A stretch of DNA of 64,000 nt from the NCBI RefSeq assembly GCF_029784165.1, contig NC_073694.1, positions 47,029,674 to 47,093,673 of the forward strand. The letters run 5' to 3'. The translations under genes and the position numbers were made by a program. The notes beneath the pieces were generated by a model, which was not told the DNA's origin, made no database searches, and saw only the letters and a list, made by a program, of their open reading frames with translations. Positions 56,931 through 64,000 of the stretch are shown in pieces; positions within the stretch are counted from its first letter, which is position 1; every line of letters starts with the position of its first letter. Source of the DNA: Wyeomyia smithii (taxonomy: Eukaryota; Arthropoda; Insecta; Diptera; Culicidae).

Positions 56931-57560
56931 ATGCTGCTTCATTCAAGAATTGAATGCTGCTTCATTAGAGAAGGGGTAGGTGGGAAACTGAGTGAGGCCG
57001 AGGTCATACAGGAGAAGATGCGGCACGAACATCGTCTTTCCCCACTTGAAGGAATAACCTCAACAGTGAAAACTGAGGCGCGTCCGAACACATCCCGAAC
57101 CGTTTCAATGCTATTCGCAATGTCAGGGAAGGTACGTGCGGGTAACTCCTCCAAGAGTACCCTGCCACCACCCCGGCAAAACGATTCTGCGAATGGGCTA
57201 AAGGTTCTCGTGGGAAACTCCTCCGGGAGTGCCCCACAACCACCCAAACGCAACCTGGCGGCTGGGAAGGTACGCGCAGGATGCTCCTCCGTGAGTGCCT
57301 TGTCACCACCCAAACAACGCAACCCCGCGGCTGCTCGGACGGTTCCACCGAAGACTCGCAAGAGTGTGAAGCATCAACCACCGAACAGTCGCACCCCCCG
57401 GAGTCAAAAACCGCCACAGAGTGCGCGACGACCTTCTGTTGCCAATTGACTGCTGCAACCGAAGCCGAACAGTGAGGAAGAGCAACTTCCATCAACCAGC
57501 CAAACCGCTGTTGGCAGTCGTCAGCATCATCTTCCGATCCGGACAAAAACGGCAACATCA
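56931..57560 (+). pseudogene. LOA-like retrotransposon ORF1, N-terminal part with internal repeats
   Basis: A 172-codon open segment (56931-57449), GC-rich, with three imperfect repeats of about 30 residues: KVRAGNSSKSTLPPP, KVLVGNSSGSAPQPP and KVRAGCSSVSALSPP, each followed by a basic/Asn-rich stretch, then a Pro/Lys/Arg-rich tail. A low-complexity basic N-terminus is usual for ORF1 proteins of I/LOA/R1-type retrotransposons. It leads directly into a palindromic junction and then RT of the same style, so it probably belongs to the same element. No conserved domain is visible; function is inferred from position. Confidence 0.5.
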
Positions 57561-57576
57561 CTGCAAAGTGAGGAGA

Positions 57577-57688
57577 AAATAATTAATGGGTTCAATGATG
57601 GCAATTTCGGTCACGGGTTTCTTTAAAACACGTTTTATTATGTCAAAGCCGTGACCGAAATTGCCATCATTGAACCCATTAATTATTT
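57577..57688. repeat. 40-bp perfect palindrome arms at a deletion junction
   Basis: Left arm 57577-57616 (AAATAATTAATGGGTTCAAT...) and right arm 57649-57688 are exact complements over 40 bp, with a 32-base loop. The right arm is the start of the RT coding segment (VTEIAIIEPINY). GGAGAAAATAAT also occurs at the left edge (57573) and again at 57710, a 12-bp repeat that may have guided the rearrangement. Confidence 0.9.
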
Positions 57689-58810
57689 ATTGGTCAAACA
57701 CCGCTTAACGGAGAAAATAATGGATAAATATATCCGTGATGAGTTTCTTAAAGACTCCCCGCTGAATAGGAACCAACATGCCTATCAAAGCGGCAAGTCA
57801 ACAGAAACTGCCCTTCACAGCTTAGTGACGTTGATTGAAAAGTCCCTGAGTTATCTGGAGACGGCGCTATGTGCCTTTCTTGATATTGATGGGGCCTTCG
57901 ATAACACGTCCTTTGCATCAATTAATACGGCTCTCTCCAATAAGGGAATCGACCACACTTCAAGGAGCTGGATACACGCAATGCTCTCTAGCAGAGTTAT
58001 AACAGCAACCTTGGGAGATTCATCTGTAACAATGTCAGTGATTAGGTATGCCCACAAGGAGGAGTTCTCTCGCCCTTGTTATGGTCACTAGTTGTCGACG
58101 CACTTCTCAATAAGCTTTCACAGCATATGAGGTAATTGGATACGCTGATGACATCGTCCTCACCGTCAGAGGTAAAGATGACGCAACTCTGTCGAGCCGA
58201 ATGCAAGCGGCTCTGGATGCTACCACGTTATGGTGTCTACAGGAGGGACTAAACATAAACCCCTTAAAAACGGTCCTAATTCCATTTAGTAGACGAAGGA
58301 AGATCTCCATCACTCCTCCAACACTGAATGGAGTCAGACTGGGTTTCAGCAATGAAGTCAAATACCTCGGAATTATTCTGGATAAGAAACTGAATTGATC
58401 TGCACAACTGGATCATGCCGCTAAGAAAGTTCGGCGATCTGGGCCTGCAGAACTCTGTGACTGAAACCAAACTTGGCACTCTGGTCTTACAAGATCATTG
58501 CCCGACTAAGAATCACCTATGCTGCCCTTGTGTGGTGGCCTAAGGTGAACGAAAAGACTGCGCAAGCCAAACTCAAAAAAATTCAAAGACTTGCATGTCT
58601 TTCGGCTACCAGCGCTATGCGAACAACTCCAACTGCAGCCATGGAAGCAATGCTCTGCCTCCTGTCTCTACATCTTCATGTGAAAAAGGAAGCTGAGCTT
58701 GGCGCTCTAAGGTTGCAAAGGAGGATAACTATACTCGAAGGGGACCAAATCGGCCACCTTCACATACTTAGGGAGTTCAAACTAACTCCGCTATTAACTA
58801 CTAACTAGGA
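57649..58810 (+). pseudogene. LOA/Lian-like reverse transcriptase, central and C-terminal part
   Basis: Copies element RNA during retrotransposition. In order: EKIMDKYIRDEFLKDSPLNR, HAYQSGKSTETALH, ALCAFLDIDGAFDNTSF (motif with catalytic Asp), then a frameshift within the CPQGGVLSPLLWSLVVDALL block near 58050-58110, then the catalytic GYADDIV near 58137, GLNINPLKTVLIPFSRRRK, VKYLGIILDKKLN, another shift, and the tail ITYAALVWWPK...QRLACLSATSAMRTTPTAA (58473-58808). Endonuclease and the RT N-terminus are missing. The GCPQGG...GYADD and WWPK style suggests the LOA/Lian group, best known from mosquitoes. Frameshifts make it inactive, though YADD is intact. Confidence 0.82.
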
Positions 58811-59558
58811 AGTTATCTTTTAACTCCATACCAAGTATGGAGCTCTAATCCCAAGCTTGTCATTAGTTTCATCAACTATGTTGTACCTGATTGGGGTACA
58901 GGTTTACAACAAAACAGTTCTACTCTATCAATGAGTACGAGCAATCCGTAATCTGTGCACAGCAATCCAACCACAAAAGACAATCAGTAAGACTGTCGCA
59001 GTGGCATTTCAGTACCCAGTGCCCTTCAGGCATACATTTGATGTCAAAACTAGAGATACCCAGAGAAAGAGAGAGAGAGAGAGATAAGCGATGAAAAAAC
59101 CGCCAATTTGGCAACTAGGTTTCACATGTCAGAAGTGCTAGATCTCTTCTCAAAGCGCAATGTTGACTAACTTTTTCATTCGACTCGTATAACTGATGAT
59201 GACGGTGGAAGTTCTGGGAAATAATAAAGTGCATCACAAAAACCGTGAAGGTGTTGAATTTTTAGTTTGTTTGGTTTTGTATACTTTCACCATAATTGAT
59301 CATTAATATTTTGTTGATCATACAAAAGGTCAAAATGTCAACAGTTAAAAATTACTGTGATAAAGCAATTTCGGAGCATTCTTAATTTATTGTTTAGCAA
59401 TATAACATGGAAAACGTGTGAAAATAAATATATTCTTTATTGTACCTAATTGCAATACATCTCAATATGTTATCTTTCTTGTTCGTTTTGCTCGGATTTG
59501 GACATGTTCGTTTGGCTCACAACTTTATCTCTGCATATCTCTTCATCTGAGTATTGCT
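58811..59558. other. Retrotransposon tail and spacer
   Basis: Up to about 59050 probably continues the LOA-like element in degraded form. A short (GA)n tract lies at about 59062-59084. The rest is AT-rich with no feature. Confidence 0.4.
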
Positions 59559-59567
59559 AGTCAAAAC

Positions 59568-59867
59568 CAGAGTCTATGTTTATATAGAGTCGCGCAAAGA
59601 GAAAATCCATCTCTCTGGCAACACATTTTTTGTACCGTTTGTTGCCAAGAACTATACAGTACTGTTTTTCACCATGTATAAGCGAATATCGTTTTTTGAA
59701 AATCTTGAAACTTCGGAGTTCTATATCACGCTCAATTACAACACTTTTCATCCACACCTAACATTATCACTTTGTTTATTCTTATTGCTCGATTGGTACT
59801 CTTGTTTGACGTTAAATTGGTTCGTTTGGTTTCAACTTTGCGCGACTCTATATTATACATAGACTCG
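59568..59867. mobile_element. 300-bp MITE with perfect 9-bp TSD
   Basis: The ends CAGAGTCTATG...ATAGAGTCGCGCAAAG and CTTTGCGCGACTCTAT...CATAGACTCG form about 30-bp inverted repeats. AGTCAAAAC flanks both sides exactly (59559-59567 and 59868-59876). A 9-bp duplication points to the Mutator-like superfamily. No coding capacity. Confidence 0.85.
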
Positions 59868-59914
59868 AGTCAAAACTATTCAACGTAAAACTGTCATTAT
59901 TCAAACCCGCCAAA

Positions 59915-61618
59915 CAGGCCCGGATTTGAGGGGGGGGGGCAAAGGGGGCAGATGCCCCGGGCCTCCCGATTCAAGGGGCCCCCCTAGTCCTGAAGCGACC
60001 TTTTGCCTTTCTCCTAGAAAGGTATAGCAATCACTGGAAAAACCAAAGGTATAAAAGTGTACCAATGGCCGAATGTCATATACCACTCGACCCCCTTCGA
60101 CGAACTGAGCATTTTCTGTATGTATGTATGTATGTGTGTATGTGTGTGTGTGTATGTGCAACTTTTTTTTCTCACTCACTTTCCTCAGAGATGGCTGGAC
60201 CGATTTTCATAAAATTAATTGCAAATGAAAGGTCTAGTTGCGTCATAGGTTGCTATTGAATTTCATTGTAATCGGATTTTTAGTTTAGAGGTTATGTATC
60301 AAAATGTAAAAATCACGAAACATCAATATCTCAAAAACCACACAACCGATTTCAAAAAAACTGGTTTCAAATGATCGGGCTGTCTCCAGAACCCTTAACT
60401 TTTAAATTTCGTTATGTTTGAACATATGGTTCAAAAGTTATGTAAAGAAAAGTTATCCTGAGGTTGGTTAAACTCACTCATTTTTCTCAGAGATGGCTGA
60501 ACCGATTTTCACAAAATTAGTGTCAAATGAAAGGTCTAGTTGCCCCATAGGTTGTTATTGAATTTTTATTGCAATCGGATTGTAACTTTGTCCGTTGTTC
60601 ATAAAAATGTGAAATCATATAATGAAAGTAAACATATTGACTTTCTCCTAACGATCACTGGCTAATTCAAAGGTAGAAAAGTGATCCAAATTGCCGAATG
60701 TCATATACTACTCGACTCAGTTCGACGAATCGAGAATTTTCTGCCCATATGCATGTATAGGTGTGTATGTTTGTGTGTGGGTGTGTATGTGTGTATGTGT
60801 GTATGTGCACCCTTTTTGCCTTTCTCCTAGAAAGGTATAGCAATCACTGCAAGAACTAAATGTATAAAAGTGCTCAAAAGGGCCGAATGCCGTATACCAC
60901 TCGACTTAGTTCGACGAGCTGAGCATTTTCTGCATGTGTGTGTGTGTGTAACGCTCTCCTAATTTCACCCGATTTTCCCAGAGATGGCTGAACCGATTTC
61001 AATGAAATTAATTGCAAATGAAACGTCTAGTTTCCCTATAAGACCCTATTGAATTTTATCGCAATCTGATTTCTAATTTAGAGGTTATGTATCAAAATGT
61101 AATAATCACGAAACATCAATATCTTAGAAACTACACAAGCGATTTGAACAAAATTGGTTTCAAACGAACAGAAGTTATGGAAAGAAACGTGTTCTGAAGA
61201 CTATTCAATCTCACTCATGTTTCTCAAAGATGGCTGGACCGATTTTCATAAAATCAGTGTCATATGGAAAGTCTTGTTGCCCCATAAATTGTTCAAAATT
61301 AAGAGTCATTTCTTTAATTCCGCTAGCTCTTAAGCACTAACATTACATCAAATTTCATATTTTATACTTTAATTACAGCATCAATATTTTAGAACTCAAA
61401 GAGTGAATATACCTTTATTGGATTTAAGCATTCATGTAAATCTATTCTTACAAATAATAAGTTTGAAAGAGAAAGGCCGAGTCTGACCGCTAGGTGGATT
61501 AATTGAGGTTTTTTTTTTGCTCGTCACCTTCCAGAACAGGTATCGTTAAACGTTTTAAGGAAAGAGGGCCTCACAAACAAATTTGCCCCGGGCCCCCCGC
61601 CGTCTAAATCCGGCCCTG
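59915..61618. mobile_element. 1.7-kb hAT-type non-autonomous element, 8-bp TSD
   Basis: The left end CAGGCCCGGATTTGAGGGGG and right end CCCCGCCGTCTAAATCCGGC then CCTG are inverted repeats with matching G-rich/C-rich subterminal blocks (GATGCCCCGGGCC; TTGCCCCGGGCC). Flanks are CCGCCAAA (59907-59914) and CCGCCAAC (61619-61626), a 7-of-8 match to an hAT-size duplication. The interior is filled by other repeats (60003-61515). No hAT transposase. Confidence 0.82.
60003..61515 (+). repeat. Tandem repeat element (CCTTTCTCCTAGAAAGG units) inside the hAT
   Basis: Direct copies start at 60003 and 60817 with TTTTGCCTTTCTCCTAGAAA then GGTATAGCAATCACT, and a shorter variant starts near 60642. Each includes CCGAATGTCATATACC-like, CGACGAACTGAGCATTTTCT-like and (GT)n blocks, then AGAGATGGCTGAACCGATTT. 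It closes with ACCGCTAGGTGGATTAATTG near 61490; a similar closing motif occurs near 26310. No coding sequence. It probably represents a separate satellite-like element nested in the hAT. Confidence 0.65.
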
Positions 61619-61632
61619 CCGCCAACCCGCTG

Positions 61633-62222
61633 CACAGTGGTCCAATAAGGCAAAAAGTGGAACTTAATTCCATAGCGCCTTTTACCTTTATCTTAGCTTA
61701 ATAAAGTCTTCGGAACAATTGTTTGTATGAATGACCCGCATAATCGCAAATTGTCAAAAAGTATGAAAAGTTTACTATACTAATACTAGAAACAATAATT
61801 TTTTTGTGTTAAGAGATAGAAGAATAGTTTATTCAGCAAAGTTGTAGAAGATTCAAAAATATGAAACTTTGTTGAACAAATGAATATCCTATTTTCTTTC
61901 GGTACAAAGTTATAAAGTATATTACATGGAACTTACTTAAAAGTAAATTTTTTTGTACTTAACTTTTGTTAGTTGCATTTTACACGAAAGTATTGTTCGG
62001 AGGAATTGTTAGGGCATACAAAACACACATTTTTGCCAAAGGTCATATATCTCCATGACTTTTCCTTACAAAGTTATTTCATATTTTAGCTTATTTTTTC
62101 GATATCTTCAAGAACGTATAGGTTAAAAAGGGGCAAGTGGAATGGTGATGTCGATACTTTTCCTTGAAGTTAAGCTGAAGTACTATAAACTCCTTTAGGG
62201 TCCATTTGTCCCAATCCACCCA
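61633..62222 (+). mobile_element. Transib-like element, left half
   Basis: Starts CACAGTGGTCCAATAAGGCA, almost identical to the ends of the complete element, and follows the complement of its right half in order to GTCCCAATCCACCCATATTA. It stops where the ORF1 fragment begins, so the other half is missing. It starts 14 bases after the hAT element. Confidence 0.72.
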
Positions 62223-62700
62223 TATTAGAGTTCAAGATGAACGGGTCCAAGTACTCAGAAGTCTTAAAGAAGATGAAGGGGTAAACCCAGCTCAAGGATC
62301 TGGGGGCGGATGTGCGGAGTATCCGCCGATCTCGCACTGGCGAGATGATACTGGAGCTCCAGAAGGACGCCAAAAACAAGGGAGCTATCTACAAAACGGT
62401 AGAGGAAAAGGTCCTAGGGAAGGAGGTGCGAGTGCGGGCACTCACCTCAGAGGTGACTCTCCAGCTTAAAAACCTGGATGAAATCACCGAGGGGTGCGTC
62501 ATTGCACAAGCCCTTAAAGCGAAGTGCGGGGTGGAAGTGACTAAGGAGTCGATCCGCCTCCGCAAAGGTCCGGCGGGGACCCAGGTCGCTATCTTCCGAC
62601 TACCGTCGGGGGACGCTAACCTGGCCCTGAAAGAAAGTAAGTTGAAGGTCAGCTGGTCTGTATGCCCTCTGAGCGTACTACAGCAACCAGACATTTGCTT
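62223..62700 (+). pseudogene. Non-LTR retrotransposon ORF1 (Gag-like) core fragment
   Basis: About 158 codons with one stop and shift near 62285: GSKYSEVLKKMK, then DLGADVRSIRRSRTGEMILE, LQKDAKNKGAIYKTVEEKVL, VRALTSEVTLQLKNLDEITE, IRLRKGPAGTQVAIFRLP and KLKVSWSVCPLSV. This order is typical of ORF1 proteins of LOA/R1/I-type retrotransposons just before the CCHC zinc knuckles, which are lost here because the sequence ends in a (TATTTG)n-like tract at about 62700-62720. It would bind element RNA. Truncated and dead. Confidence 0.7.
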
Positions 62701-62769
62701 GTATTTGTATTTGTATTTGCAAATAATTCATCTAACCTAGGTTTACATGAATGATTGTCAAAATCGTTT

Positions 62770-64000
62770 AACCCGTAAAGACCCGGGACGGAGCTAGTTT
62801 TTTGAAAATACTCGTTCTCAGCACTGGAACGGCCGATTTGGGAAAACTTAGTCTTTTAGTCAAGGGGAATACTTGCTCTAAGTTTTGGTAAAGGTGCCAC
62901 CCCTCTGGACCCCTCCCCGTTTTTGCGAGACGCAAATATGTATGTGTTTTTTTCTAATTTTTCAAACAGATTGAGCAAACACTGGTAATTTCCATACGTA
63001 TCAATTGCTCCATGTATCAAATCATGTCAGGTGGATGAAATATGGTATGTAAGAGTGAATTTTGGAGTTTTCAAATTATTTCAGTACAAATTCACAAAAC
63101 TACGTATTTTTATAAAAATTTAAAAACAAACCCGTTCTTCAAATTTTAAGCTCTACATTTTTGCGGTAAGGTCTCCTGAATCCATACGTGATGTAATATT
63201 TATTTTAGCATGCAAACAATTTGAGAAAAACCAGTTTAAATTCACCAGAGTACGTATTTTTATGGAAACCTAATTTTCTCAGTCTCCCACGGTAGGTTTT
63301 AACTTAGCTCTTCAATTTTCAAGCTCTATATTTTTAGAATAACATCTTCTGAATCCAAAGATGCTGAAATATCTATTCTAGCATGCACAGATTGAGAGAA
63401 AATCAAGTTTTCATAAGAACTCGTACTATAGTGAATTCAAACTCGATTTTCTCTAAATCTGTGCACGCTATAATAAATATTTCAGCATTTTTGGATTCAG
63501 AAGACGTTACTCTAGAAATGTAGAGCTTTAAAATTGAAAAGCCAAGTTAAAACCAACTGTGGGAGACTGAGAAAATCAGGTTTCCATGAAAATTCGTACT
63601 TTAGTGAATATAAACTCGTTTTCTCAAAATGTTTGCATGCTAAAATAAATATTTCATCGCGTATTGATTCAGGAAACCTTACTTCAAAATTGTAGAGCTT
63701 AAAATTTGAAGAACGATTTTCCTATTTGATTTTGTATGAAAATACGTAGTTTTGTGATTTTGTACTGAAATAATTTGAAAACTCCAAAATTCACTCTTAC
63801 ATACCATATTTCATCCACCTGACATGAAAACACAGACATATTTGCGTCTCACAAAAACGGGGAGGGGTCCAGAGTGGTGGCACCTTCACCAAAACTTAGA
63901 GCAACTATTCCCCTTGAATAAAAGTTCAAGTTTTCCCAAATCGGCCGTTCCAGTGCTGAGAACGGGCATTTTCAAAAAACAAGTTCCGTCCTGGGTGTTT
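62770..64000. mobile_element. Giant foldback element, arms ~600 bp, cut by window end
   Basis: Left arm 62777 to about 63410 and right arm about 63425-64000 are inverted copies over nearly their whole length. Outer words: CCCGGGACGGAGCTAGTTTT and its complement AACAAGTTCCGTCCTGGG; next GGAACGGCCGATTTGGGAAA, then GGACCCCTCCCCGTTTTT. Within each arm a subunit of about 180 bp (TACGTATTTTTAT...AAGCTCTA...TTCTGAATCC) is repeated two to three times. No protein. The right terminus lies outside the window. Confidence 0.85.

Noticed and set aside
56939..57561. Two long minus-strand frames opposite the ORF1-like segment
   Set aside because: They are GC-rich shadows of the plus-strand frame; the repeat structure makes sense only on the plus strand.

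Overview
This looks like a piece of a large, transposon-rich insect genome, most likely a culicine (Aedes-like) mosquito. Evidence: eukaryotic intron/exon architecture, a Runt-domain exon of animal type, and remnants of RTE, LOA/Lian-like and CR1/Jockey-like non-LTR retrotransposons, mosquito-type Tc1/mariner (ITmD37E-like) elements, tRNA-derived SINEs, Helitrons and many MITEs. The species call is inference; no host gene was placed by a database search. Almost all open frames in the window are transposon debris or chance; stop-free frames with non-ATG starts mean nothing here.

Host gene content: the only confident host coding sequence is one exon on the minus strand at 49678-49894, the central part of a Runt (Runx) DNA-binding domain, with clean acceptor and donor sites. 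No other Runx exon was recognised, so the window seems to be made of the two long introns (or flanks) of a Runx-family transcription factor gene. Blocks of non-repetitive, GC-balanced sequence without open frames (about 8.9-10.0, 16.4-18.7, 36.7-39.9 and 48.1-49.6 kb) are where intronic enhancers would be sought.

Layout. 0-3 kb: a ~150-bp satellite split by a 5'-truncated non-LTR retrotransposon, itself interrupted by a small inverted-repeat insert. 3.7-4.2 kb: foldback element with a 215-bp (TA)n loop. 4.9-7.5 kb: array of diverged repeats in alternating orientation. 7.6-8.9 kb: Tc1/mariner element with decayed transposase. 10.0 kb: 103-bp perfect tandem duplication. 11.4-13.7 kb: mariner remnant, duplicated repeat and other repeats. 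14.0-15.8 kb: RTE-type endonuclease/RT remnant. 19.4-21.3 kb: three-level nest (foldback > hAT with 8-bp target duplication > ITmD37E-like deletion copy). 22-30 kb: two tRNA-like SINE sequences, minisatellite, CR1-like RTs, an 828-bp MITE inside one RT, and RTE RT on the minus strand. 29.7, 33.5-35.2, 36.3 and 61.6 kb: a Transib-like family ending in CACAGTG. 39.9-40.9 kb: long MITE. 43.1-43.7 kb: Helitron. 45.6-47.4 kb: second ITmD37E-like copy with another Tc1/mariner inside it. 49.7 kb: Runx exon. 53.4-55.8 kb: foldback, A-rich tract, possible LTR. 56.9-58.8 kb: internally deleted LOA-like retrotransposon with a 40-bp perfect palindrome at the junction. 59.6-62.7 kb: MITE with 9-bp target duplication, 1.7-kb hAT with 8-bp duplication, Transib-like fragment and retrotransposon ORF1 fragment. 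62.8-64.0 kb: giant foldback running off the end.

The genes do not form an operon or pathway. The window records repeated insertion, nesting and decay of mobile elements within what appears to be the introns of one conserved developmental regulator.
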